Shown in pieces: positions 53,787 through 62,758 of a stretch of DNA of 64,000 bases. Source of the DNA: CAZMFZ01 sp046152935 (GTDB lineage: Bacteria > Bacteroidota > Bacteroidia > Cytophagales > UBA9547); NCBI GenBank assembly GCA_046152935.1, contig JBJXGB010000222.1:1-64000 (forward strand), read 5' to 3'. Under the pieces are notes generated by a model that had not been told where the DNA came from, did no database searches, and saw nothing but the letters and a program-made list of their open reading frames with translations. Each line of letters begins with the position of its first letter. Position 1 is the first letter of the stretch. The translations under genes were made by a program, and so were the position numbers.

Positions 53787-56700
53787 ATGAATTCTATTTT
53801 AAAAAGAGTTCTTGAGATAGATGATAAAGAAGTAACCCCAGTATTGCTACTTCTGGCAAACTCATTTTTTATAGGGGTATTTATCGTGAGCTACGATGTC
53901 GCGGCAAACACGATTTTCCTCAACACGTTTGGTACCGAATATTTAACACGTATTCCCATATTTTCCGGAGCTTTGGGCATGATTTCCACCTCAATTTTTG
54001 CATATTTTCAACGAAGATTGCCATTTACACGCCTCACTCTATATTGCTTTAGCATTATTACCATCATAGTAGCCGCACTTTTTTTTGGGCTAGAATTTTA
54101 CGACAGTCGTGCTTTGAAATTCGTTTCCTATTTACTTTTAGGTCCAATCAATACCATTTTTATTCTGTGTTTTTATGGTACAGTTTCTCGTTCTTTCTCA
54201 TTAAAAAGAGAGCGACACATGACAGGTACGGTAGATCAGGGCCAGATGATCGCTACTGCTATCGCCTATTTCACGATTCCACTCGTTTCAGGCATTGTAG
54301 TTGATATTACAAAATTTTTCATTGCCAGCGTCATTAGTGGATCGTTAGCATTCGTGTTCATGTTTATTTTTCTGGTAAAATATGGCATAAATGCCCAACT
54401 AGAACGCAGTATCACCCATAATCAACGAGCGAGCAACACAGAATTGGCCGCCAGCCCTTACGTGCGGATGCTTGCTATGGTGTTTTTTGGCTCAGTACTG
54501 GCCACTATCTTTTTAGAGTATTCGTTCCTTACCGTAACAGTCGAAAAATACAAAGACCAAGATTCTTTGGCCAGTTTTTTGGGTATTTATGGTGGATTGG
54601 TGACGGTATTTAGTGTGATCTTACAGACTTTCGTGGCCGATAGGGTCATAAAATTGTATGGGATGAAAATATCTTTGATTTTAATTCCTAGCATATTGGG
54701 GCTATTTGCCATCTTGGCATCTTTAATTGGCACGTTTTTTGGCTACACGGCCAACGATTCCAGTTTTATTCTCTTCTTTTTGTTTATGGCCATGAGCAAG
54801 TTATTTCTTCAATCGCTCAAGGAAGCATTTGAAGATCCTATTGTTAAAAACTTGTTTATCCCACTCGATTCAAAAAAACGCTACGATATTCAAACCAAAA
54901 TAGAAGGCTTTTTCAAAGAATTTTCTGGTTTCATTGCAGGTACACTTCTCACGATTGTCAGTTATTTCAGTTTTGTAAATTTAATTTTTTACTCATATTT
55001 CCTTGCTGCTATATGTGCATTCTATTTTTATGTAGTAATAAGGCTGTTCGTTGAATATCGAAAAAACCTCACAGAAGCCTTGTTGAAGCAACAAGGCAAA
55101 GAAGCTGAAAGCGATAAGAAAGAATACGAAGTTACTGATGTACTAATAAAAGAGTTGGAAACTGGCAATGTGAATACAATTATTTACACGCTCAAATTAC
55201 TAGAAAAAATAGAGCCCATCATGGCTGAAGGTCGATTTACAAAATACCTGAACGATCAAAACAAAGACCTGAGACAATATTCATTGCTTAGGCTTGAATC
55301 AAATAGAGCACTTAAAGCAATTGAAGAAATAACAAAACTAGAAGCCAGAGAAAACGACCCAGAAATAAAGTTGCTTGCCAGCAAAGCGCTAAAGGAATTA
55401 AACAACACCGACAGGGTAGAAATTGGTCATTTAATGACGTACACTTTGGTAAAATCAAAAAAGGTAGAAACTAGGATATATGCTGCGAGGCTCATTGCCA
55501 AAACTACAGAAGATGCTTATTTGCCCCAATTAATGCTTCTTTTGCGAGATTTGGACCCGAAAGTACGCTTTGCGGCCATGATATCTTCGGCACAAATGCA
55601 AAGAACAGAGACCTGGCCCATATTAATAGAATACCTATCTTCTTACACATTTTGCAATGTTTCGGCTGCCGCTCTCATTACCTTTGGCGAATTGGTATTG
55701 CCTGCACTTGAAGCAGCATTTTATAAAACCAATCAATCGGCTACTATTCAAGAAAAAATAGTGCAGATATATGGCAGAATTCAGGGCGATAAAGTGATCT
55801 CTCTGCTTTGGAATAAGATTGATTTTCCCGACAAAAAGATAGTAAATAATGTTTTATTGTGTTTGAGTAGTTGCGGTTTTAGGCCAGAAGGCGATCGTAT
55901 TGTGCGTATAAAACAGCAAATCGAGTCTGAAATTGGTAATTCGGCTTGGAACATTGCAGCCCTTACCGAAATACCGCAAACTGAAGAAACCATATTGCTA
56001 AAACAAGCATTGGAAGAGGAGATAGCCTTTAATTTCGAGAACATTTATATGCTATTGGCTTTGATATACGATTCTCAAGCCATCAAATTAGTGAAAGACA
56101 ATATTGAATCTGGCACCGTAGAGGGGTTGGTATATGCAATAGAGCTAATCGATGTGTTTATGGCAGAGGAATTGAAACCTATATTTCTGCCATTGATAGA
56201 AGACATCTCGCAATCGGAGCGCACAGAAAGATTGCAAGGGAGCTTTCCAAGGCAAAAACTTGACAGCATTGAAGTGCTAAAACAAATCATCAACCGAGAT
56301 TATAATAAAGTAAATAAATGGACCAAAGCCTGTGCCATGTATTGCTACGCAAATATGCAAGAATCTGAAATGTGCGATGATCTTACGGCCAATTTATTCA
56401 ACCCCGACCCCTTATTAAGAGAAATATCTGCTTGGTCGATCGTTAAGAAAGATTATTACAGCTACAAACAAAATTCGAATCGATTGGTAGAAAATATAAG
56501 AAAAGAGCTTGATTCACAATTTTTAAATGCCACCCATGATGAAAACGAGCCTAGAAAACAATTGAGCAGAATTGAAAAAATATTTTTCCTAAAAGAGCTT
56601 CCGGCTTTTAAAAATGTTCCGGGTGTTATTTTGGTAGAGTTTGTAGAGCTAATTGAAGAGGTGATAATAAAAAAAGATGCGGTAATTCTGGATTTTGGCG

Positions 56701-57011
56701 CTACCGGACAGTCGCCACTTTATATTATTGTAAAGGGAAACGCAGAGGTAAAAAGCGAATCTGGCGAAATCATTACAATCATTGGCGAAAAGGAAATGAT
56801 AGGAGAAATGCTAATACTCGATACCGACCACAACCATCACGAAATTATTGCCTCAGAAGATTGCATTCTATTTAAAATAGACAAAGACCGATTTCTGGAG
56901 CAAATCACTGATAATTTTGAAATTGCAAAAGAATTAATCCAAGTAATTTCTTCAAAATTCAAAGCCATAGAAGAAATAAAGATAGAATCGAAAGAAGTGT
57001 TTGAAAGCTAA
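53787..57011 (+). CDS. Nucleotide-transporter-like 12-TM protein fused to HEAT repeats and a cNMP-binding-like domain
   Basis: 1074 residues in three parts. About 12 transmembrane helices (16-425) resemble MFS / ATP-ADP translocase (NTT, Npt1/2) proteins. HEAT-like helical repeats run from about 450 to 900 (for example LMLLLRDLDPKVRFAAMIS). A cyclic-nucleotide-binding fold follows (about 930-1060, ending in GEMLILDTDHNHHEIIA). In the last, the arginine that contacts the cyclic phosphate (RxA in FGExxL...RAAT) is absent, so it may not bind cAMP or cGMP. First gene of a five-gene set; 14 nt to the next. Function unknown: transporter, sensor, or both. Confidence 0.82.
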   Translation: MNSILKRVLEIDDKEVTPVLLLLANSFFIGVFIVSYDVAANTIFLNTFGTEYLTRIPIFSGALGMISTSIFAYFQRRLPFTRLTLYCFSIITIIVAALFFGLEFYDSRALKFVSYLLLGPINTIFILCFYGTVSRSFSLKRERHMTGTVDQGQMIATAIAYFTIPLVSGIVVDITKFFIASVISGSLAFVFMFIFLVKYGINAQLERSITHNQRASNTELAASPYVRMLAMVFFGSVLATIFLEYSFLTVTVEKYKDQDSLASFLGIYGGLVTVFSVILQTFVADRVIKLYGMKISLILIPSILGLFAILASLIGTFFGYTANDSSFILFFLFMAMSKLFLQSLKEAFEDPIVKNLFIPLDSKKRYDIQTKIEGFFKEFSGFIAGTLLTIVSYFSFVNLIFYSYFLAAICAFYFYVVIRLFVEYRKNLTEALLKQQGKEAESDKKEYEVTDVLIKELETGNVNTIIYTLKLLEKIEPIMAEGRFTKYLNDQNKDLRQYSLLRLESNRALKAIEEITKLEARENDPEIKLLASKALKELNNTDRVEIGHLMTYTLVKSKKVETRIYAARLIAKTTEDAYLPQLMLLLRDLDPKVRFAAMISSAQMQRTETWPILIEYLSSYTFCNVSAAALITFGELVLPALEAAFYKTNQSATIQEKIVQIYGRIQGDKVISLLWNKIDFPDKKIVNNVLLCLSSCGFRPEGDRIVRIKQQIESEIGNSAWNIAALTEIPQTEETILLKQALEEEIAFNFENIYMLLALIYDSQAIKLVKDNIESGTVEGLVYAIELIDVFMAEELKPIFLPLIEDISQSERTERLQGSFPRQKLDSIEVLKQIINRDYNKVNKWTKACAMYCYANMQESEMCDDLTANLFNPDPLLREISAWSIVKKDYYSYKQNSNRLVENIRKELDSQFLNATHDENEPRKQLSRIEKIFFLKELPAFKNVPGVILVEFVELIEEVIIKKDAVILDFGATGQSPLYIIVKGNAEVKSESGEIITIIGEKEMIGEMLILDTDHNHHEIIASEDCILFKIDKDRFLEQITDNFEIAKELIQVISSKFKAIEEIKIESKEVFES

Positions 57012-57025
57012 TAATAAAATCGGAG

Positions 57026-58507
57026 ATGAATTTTACATTTGATATATACATAAGCTATGCTTTAAAAGATAATCACCAAACTGACTCTCAAGCAGGATGG
57101 GTGAGTAATTTTCAGCGTTTTTTAGAAACTCTCATCTTTCAAATTATGGGCGAAAAGCCTAGTTTTCTAAATTATGAAAGCCAAGAAAAACCTGCAAAAT
57201 CAGAATTAGTAAAAGTGGCGGTGTTTGTATGCATTGTTTCGCCAGAATATGTAAAAAGCGAGTCTTCGATCGAAGAGATAGACGACTTTTTCAATATAGC
57301 CAACACCAACGGAAATCTATTCGTCAATGGCAAAGAAAGGGTACTTAAGGTAGTGAAATTTCCAGTTCCAATGCTAGAGCAGCCGACTAAAGTAGCGAAT
57401 CTATTGGAATACGATTTGTATCAAACCGATAGTATCACTGGACAGCCTAATGAATTTGTAGATTTTTTCAATATTGAAGCTCAAAGAAAATATTGGCTAA
57501 AAATAGTAGACTTAGCTTACGATATTTCTGCGATCTTAAAATCAAATCGGAAGCGTAGCGTAGCTCAACAAGACTATTCGATTTACAACGAAAAAAATGT
57601 GTATTTAGCAGAATCCGGCTTTGATTTACAACTACATAGAGATAGCATCAAACGCGAACTTACCAGACATGGTTTCCGTGTTTTGCCCGACCACGCCTTG
57701 CCCACAAATCTGTTAGAACTTGAATTAGCCATCAAAAAAGACATCGAACGCTCGAGGCTTTCCATACATTTGGTTGGCGATAGCTATGGTGAATATGCGC
57801 CCACATCTCCCAAATCAATACTAGAAATTCAGAATAAACTGGCTGGTGATCACAGCATTATTTCATCTGGCTCTGCAAACAGTAGATTTAGCCGTCTGAT
57901 CTGGATTTCGCCCGATGCAAAACTCGACAATGACAAGCAAAAAATGTTTATCGATAATTTGAGGCGAGATCTTGAAGCCAATGAAGGAGCTGAAATACTT
58001 CAGTCGCCCATTGAAGACTTCAAAATGGTGGTTTTAGGAGAATTACTAGATTTGAACATTGAAAAATTAAAAAGGGAAACCATTTTGAGTGGTCAAATTA
58101 ACCAAGACAAAAAAAACATTTATCTTATATTTGACAATGTAGATCGGATTGAAGCTCAGAAAATAGCCGATTTTTTAAATTACAAGGGCTATCAAACAAT
58201 ATTGCCTTCTTTTGAAGGCGAACTTTTAGAATTGAGAGAAATTCATCTCAATAATTTGAAACAATGCGATGCAGCCCTCATCTACATTGATAAAGTAAAT
58301 GATTTGTGGGTACAAATGAAATTTTTAGATTTGCTAAAAGCACCTGGACTAGGCCGTACAAAACAAGAGCTATTCAAAGCCCTTGTTTTAGGCAAAGATG
58401 TCAAAAATAGAGCTGGAGATTTGAATAAATTCGATGCCCCAGTATTTGAAATAAACGACAATATTGAAAATTCATTAGCCGGATTTATCAAAGAATTTGC
58501 ACTATGA
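57026..58507 (+). CDS. TIR-domain protein with two further TIR/DUF4062-like domains
   Basis: 493 residues, no signal peptide or membrane helix. Domain 1 (about 1-170) is TIR-like: FDIYISYALKDN (strand A), then VFVCIVSPEYVKSESSIEEIDDFF, where Glu83 or Glu84 matches the place of the NADase glutamate. Domain 2 (about 190-350) resembles DUF4062: NVYLAESGFDLQLHRDSIKR and HLVGDSYGEYAPTSPKSILE. Domain 3 (about 362-490) repeats the fold (KNIYLIFDNVDRIEAQKIAD, DAALIYIDKVND). Its ATGA overlaps the next gene. TIR proteins act in NAD+ cleavage or as adaptors; which applies here is open. Confidence 0.72.
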   Translation: MNFTFDIYISYALKDNHQTDSQAGWVSNFQRFLETLIFQIMGEKPSFLNYESQEKPAKSELVKVAVFVCIVSPEYVKSESSIEEIDDFFNIANTNGNLFVNGKERVLKVVKFPVPMLEQPTKVANLLEYDLYQTDSITGQPNEFVDFFNIEAQRKYWLKIVDLAYDISAILKSNRKRSVAQQDYSIYNEKNVYLAESGFDLQLHRDSIKRELTRHGFRVLPDHALPTNLLELELAIKKDIERSRLSIHLVGDSYGEYAPTSPKSILEIQNKLAGDHSIISSGSANSRFSRLIWISPDAKLDNDKQKMFIDNLRRDLEANEGAEILQSPIEDFKMVVLGELLDLNIEKLKRETILSGQINQDKKNIYLIFDNVDRIEAQKIADFLNYKGYQTILPSFEGELLELREIHLNNLKQCDAALIYIDKVNDLWVQMKFLDLLKAPGLGRTKQELFKALVLGKDVKNRAGDLNKFDAPVFEINDNIENSLAGFIKEFAL

Positions 58508-61500
58508 CACCTGAAATAAATACCAACCAAGACGTAGCCAAGCAAAAGCTGGTAAAAAATCACAGCAACCCATTCCCAGGCCTGCGACCATTTAGCATGG
58601 ACGAAAGCCATTTATTCTTTGGGCGAGAAGGGCAAAGCGATGAAGTTTTGAGGAAAATCTCTGAAAATAAATTCGTAGCTGTCATTGGCTCGTCTGGCAG
58701 CGGAAAGTCGTCTTTTATATATTGTGGCGTAATACCAATATTATATGGTGGTTTTCTTACAAAAATTGGCACTAATTGGGACGTAATCGTTACCAGACCA
58801 GGCGGTGGCCCAATCGACAACTTAGCCGAATCTATAGCCAAAAAAGATAAAAATTACAGTTCACTCACTAGAGAGGAAAAAACCTTACAAAAAACCATCA
58901 CTTCTACGCTTCTAAGAAGCAGCTCCTTGGGCATAACGGAAGCGGTGAGTAAATACACCGAGACTGAGAACACCAATATATTGTTAATAGTCGATCAATT
59001 TGAAGAATTATTTCGTTTCAAAAAGAATGAGGAAAACGAAGGAAGCAGTGAATCATTGGCGTATGTAAATCTTTTGGTAGATGCGGTACAAAATGCAGGA
59101 AACCACATATATGTAGCAGCCACAATGCGATCCGATTTTATAGGCGAATGTGCTCAATTTCCACAACTTACAAGACTTATCAATCAAAGTAATTACCTTA
59201 TTCCTCAAATGACGAGGGAACAAAAACGCTCAGCAATATTTGGGCCAGTTTCTGTTGGTGGAGCTAAAATTACACCTCGTCTTTTGCAACAAATATTAGG
59301 CGATCTGGGCGACAATCCCGATCAATTGCCGATCATGGCGCACTCATTGATGAGGACTTGGGATTACTGGCAAACAAATAAAGAAGACAATGAGCCAATG
59401 GATTTACCTCATTATGAGGCCATTGGCACTATGTCGGGTGCACTTTCTCAACATGCCAATGAAGCATACGATGAGCTAAATGCCCGTGAGAAAGAAATCT
59501 GTGCCATTCTTTTTAAATGCTTAACAGAAAAAACTGGTGATTCTGATGGCATTCGCAGACCAACTCGGGTAAATGTGATCTCGAAAATTGCCAATTGCAC
59601 AGATGATGAAATAATAAATATCGTTGAGGTTTTTCGTAAGCCAGGTCGGTCGCTCATCATGCCACCTTTTGGTGTAAATCTTTCACCAAATTCGATAGTC
59701 GATATTTCGCACGAATCTTTAATGCGAATATGGGTACGACTCAAAAACTGGGTTGATGAAGAAGGGCAAGCCGTAGAAATGTATTTACGACTTTCAGATG
59801 CTGCTTCCAAATACCAAACTGGAAAATCTGGAATGTGGAGACCACCAGATTTGCAATTGGCTTTAAATTGGCAAGAAAAGAATATTCCGACATTGGAATG
59901 GGCTGTGAGATACAACCCTGCTTATGAAAGAACGATGGTTTTTCTTGAAACAAGTAAGAAAGCCTTTGAAACAGAGCAGAAAGTAAAAGAGGAACAGCAA
60001 CGTAAAAGATTGGCTCAAGCCACTCGCACGGCCCTTTTTCTAGGGGTGCTTACCGTATTGGCGTTGGTAGCATTTGTGTATTCGTTTATATTGAAAATTG
60101 AGGCAGACAAACAAACAGGCCTTGCAAAAGAAAGCCAATTACAAGCAATAAAACAATCTAAACTGGCCACAAAAAATGCCAAATTAGCTGAAGAGCAACG
60201 GATAATTGCCTCTGCAAAAGAAAAAGAAGCAGTTTTGCAATCAGAAGAAGCCAAGCACCAAAAAGAATTGGCTTTGGTAGCTGCCGATGAGGCGAATTTG
60301 CAAAAATCTTTTGCTCAAAAAAGCTTAGTAAGAGCCAACGTGCAAACCAAAATTGCTGAAGAACAGAAAGCATTGGCTCTATTAAATGAGCAGAAAGCCA
60401 AAGATTCGCAAATAAAGGCAGAAAGAGCCCAAACTGACGCCTCAAGACAACGTTTTTTATCTATTGCACAAGCCATGTCCGTGAAATCTTTGCAGATTTT
60501 AGATACCACGACCAAAGTGCTGGTGGCTCAACAAGCGTTCAAATACAACCGAGATTTTAAAGGAAATCCACACAGCCACGATGTATACGATGGCTTGTAT
60601 TACGCTACAAAATTTCTTTTTCACGACAATCATAATAGCCTAAAAGGCCATTCGGATGCTGTGAGAGGTGTGGTATTCGCTCCAAATGGAGATTTGTACA
60701 CCGCAGGAAGCGATGGAAAAGTACTAAAATGGAGCATGGAAAATGGGATATATAAAAGTGTATTATTCCATAAAAATTCCTTTATCAACAGAAATATCAT
60801 AATCAGCAGCAACGGCAAATGGCTGGCTTTGGTTGGCGAAGCACCATTTATACAACTGTTTGATTTATCAAACCCAAACAGCAAGCCCAAAAAGCTGTAT
60901 GGGCATAAAGGACAAATCTGGACAGCTACTTTCATGCCTGACAACCAAAATTTGGTTTCAATTGGTTCTGATAGTTCTATTCTGATGCGAAATTTGGATA
61001 CTGACAAATATTTTTTAGTAGCTAAAACGAGCACAAAAGTCAAAACACTAGCTACCAGTTCTGTTGGCAATTATATAGCAGGTGGCGATGAAATCGGCAA
61101 TATTTTTGTTTGGGATGTTGGCAAAACGAAAGCCCCAATGGTAATTACATCAAAAAACCTTAAGAAAATACAATCTCTATCTATTAGTCTGGATGGTAAA
61201 TATTTGGCAGCTGGCGATGAACATGGTTTGGTGAAAATATGGGACGCATTCGATAACTTCAAATTGACAGCCAACCTTACAGGCCACCGATCTCGCATTA
61301 ATGATTTAAAATTTGACCCAAAAAGTGAAGTTCTAGCAACAGCCAGCTTCGATGGAAGCGTAAGAATGTGGGATTTAGATCACTTAAACGAGCAGCCAAT
61401 TACACTTCGAGATCACAATTCTTGGGTTTGGTCCGTAGCTTTTACAGGCGATGGTCTAAACATAGTAACAGGCTGTGTAGATAATTTAATCAGAATTTAT

Positions 61501-61653
61501 CCGACCAATGCAGAATCTATGGCCGATAAAATATGCTCGAAATTAAAACGCAACATGACACCTGCCGAATGGACTGCCTATGTAGCCAAGGATATTAGCT
61601 TTGAAGAAACATGCCCAGGATTGCCTCAAGGTAGAAATCAAGAATTGGAATAG
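58504..61653 (+). CDS. nSTAND1 NTPase with transmembrane helix and seven-bladed WD40 propeller
   Basis: 1049 residues. The N-terminal NPFPGLRPFSMDESHLFFGR is typical of nSTAND1. Walker A is GSSGSGKS (62-69), Walker B LLIVDQFEELF (160-170), and RSDF near 209 and ISHESLMRIW (401-410) follow. One transmembrane helix (about 509-530), a Lys/Gln/Ala-rich coiled coil (about 531-650), seven WD40 blades (about 712-1005, such as LKGHSDAVRGVVF and LTGHRSRINDLKF), and a short tail with W-x5-D and CPGLP. Starts 4 nt inside the TIR gene. STAND NTPases switch by oligomerisation on ligand binding; the propeller probably senses or binds a partner on the other side of the membrane. Confidence 0.85.
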   Translation: MTPEINTNQDVAKQKLVKNHSNPFPGLRPFSMDESHLFFGREGQSDEVLRKISENKFVAVIGSSGSGKSSFIYCGVIPILYGGFLTKIGTNWDVIVTRPGGGPIDNLAESIAKKDKNYSSLTREEKTLQKTITSTLLRSSSLGITEAVSKYTETENTNILLIVDQFEELFRFKKNEENEGSSESLAYVNLLVDAVQNAGNHIYVAATMRSDFIGECAQFPQLTRLINQSNYLIPQMTREQKRSAIFGPVSVGGAKITPRLLQQILGDLGDNPDQLPIMAHSLMRTWDYWQTNKEDNEPMDLPHYEAIGTMSGALSQHANEAYDELNAREKEICAILFKCLTEKTGDSDGIRRPTRVNVISKIANCTDDEIINIVEVFRKPGRSLIMPPFGVNLSPNSIVDISHESLMRIWVRLKNWVDEEGQAVEMYLRLSDAASKYQTGKSGMWRPPDLQLALNWQEKNIPTLEWAVRYNPAYERTMVFLETSKKAFETEQKVKEEQQRKRLAQATRTALFLGVLTVLALVAFVYSFILKIEADKQTGLAKESQLQAIKQSKLATKNAKLAEEQRIIASAKEKEAVLQSEEAKHQKELALVAADEANLQKSFAQKSLVRANVQTKIAEEQKALALLNEQKAKDSQIKAERAQTDASRQRFLSIAQAMSVKSLQILDTTTKVLVAQQAFKYNRDFKGNPHSHDVYDGLYYATKFLFHDNHNSLKGHSDAVRGVVFAPNGDLYTAGSDGKVLKWSMENGIYKSVLFHKNSFINRNIIISSNGKWLALVGEAPFIQLFDLSNPNSKPKKLYGHKGQIWTATFMPDNQNLVSIGSDSSILMRNLDTDKYFLVAKTSTKVKTLATSSVGNYIAGGDEIGNIFVWDVGKTKAPMVITSKNLKKIQSLSISLDGKYLAAGDEHGLVKIWDAFDNFKLTANLTGHRSRINDLKFDPKSEVLATASFDGSVRMWDLDHLNEQPITLRDHNSWVWSVAFTGDGLNIVTGCVDNLIRIYPTNAESMADKICSKLKRNMTPAEWTAYVAKDISFEETCPGLPQGRNQELE

Positions 61654-61689
61654 CCATAAATTATTACTTTAATAGACTTATTATAGAAA

Positions 61690-62757
61690 ATGTCAATTCG
61701 TATTTTCAAAAAAGCAATTCAATACATGTTGCCATTCGTAGTGTTTGCTTCTTCCGCACAAATCCCACTTAAAAGTTCGTGTAGTCAAAAGCTAAAGGAG
61801 ATGCAAAAAAACTATGAGCAAGGCATTTTATCCACCATAGCAAACGATTTGGAAGATTGTATGTTTGACGGATTTACAAAAACCGAAAAATTGCAAGGCT
61901 ATAGGCTCATTATTCTTTCTTATTTGTTTCTTGATGAGAACAGAAATGCCGAGAAAAAAATGAACGAGTTGTTGGTATATGAGCCTGATTACCAACCAAA
62001 TAAAGCTTTAGATCCGGTTGAATATGTAAAACTTTACGAATCTTTCAATGTATTGCCCAATATTTCGTTTGGCGTAAGTATAGGTGCGAATCAAAGTGCT
62101 GTAAATGCTGGATCGACCTACGGAGTTGGAAATACGGAGGTCATTCCAGTAAAATTTACTGGTGGAATTGGCTTAAATTTTGGCGTTTGTGCAGATTTAC
62201 TTCTCTATAAAAATCTATTCTTGACTGTTGAAGGATATTATACAACAAAAAACTTTAGTTCTAAGCAACCCATTCTTAACTCCTCAGAACTCAATACCAC
62301 CGAAAGTCAAACATCTATTAGCACTCCGCTCACCTTAAAATACTCAATTGGCACCCGAAAAATAAGATTTTTTGTGCGATCAGGCTTTTCATTAGATTAC
62401 TTACTAAGCTCTCAAAACGAATTGATAAGAAAAAACATTATTACAGACCAAAACGACTTTGCGGGAGCCAGTATAAGTATGGATAGTCAAAGAAATAAAA
62501 TTAACTTTTCGGCAGTATTTGGGGGTGGCATTACCTACAAATTAGGGTACGGTTTTGCCTTCATCGATGCTAGGTATTTGTACGGCCTCACCAATTATTC
62601 TAATTCAAAAGTTAGATATAATTTTTTCGACACCCAAGTCACTAATTATGGCTATGTCGACCCAGATTTTGGATTAAATAATGTTCAGTTGAGTATAGGA
62701 TATATGTATTCTCTCTATAAAGTAAAGAAGAAAAAAAGTAATTTTATCATTGATTAA
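61690..62757 (+). CDS. Outer-membrane beta-barrel protein with TPR-like N-terminal domain
   Basis: 355 residues. Signal peptide (about 1-23), then a helical domain (about 28-125) in which YEQGILSTIANDLEDCMF, LIILSYLFLDENRNAEKKMNELL and LDPVEYVKLYESF look TPR-like, and a barrel (about 130-355: ISFGVSIGANQS, GGIGLNFGVCADLLLY, SIGYMYSLYKV at the end). This build recurs in Bacteroidota next to STAND/WD40 genes. Likely an outer-membrane partner of the upstream proteins. 36 nt after the STAND gene. Confidence 0.72.
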   Translation: MSIRIFKKAIQYMLPFVVFASSAQIPLKSSCSQKLKEMQKNYEQGILSTIANDLEDCMFDGFTKTEKLQGYRLIILSYLFLDENRNAEKKMNELLVYEPDYQPNKALDPVEYVKLYESFNVLPNISFGVSIGANQSAVNAGSTYGVGNTEVIPVKFTGGIGLNFGVCADLLLYKNLFLTVEGYYTTKNFSSKQPILNSSELNTTESQTSISTPLTLKYSIGTRKIRFFVRSGFSLDYLLSSQNELIRKNIITDQNDFAGASISMDSQRNKINFSAVFGGGITYKLGYGFAFIDARYLYGLTNYSNSKVRYNFFDTQVTNYGYVDPDFGLNNVQLSIGYMYSLYKVKKKKSNFIID

Positions 62758-62758
62758 T

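Noticed and set aside
60015..60515. Long antisense frames in the STAND coiled coil
   Set aside because: Produced by the repetitive Lys/Glu/Ala/Gln codons of the coiled coil; no start context or homology pattern.
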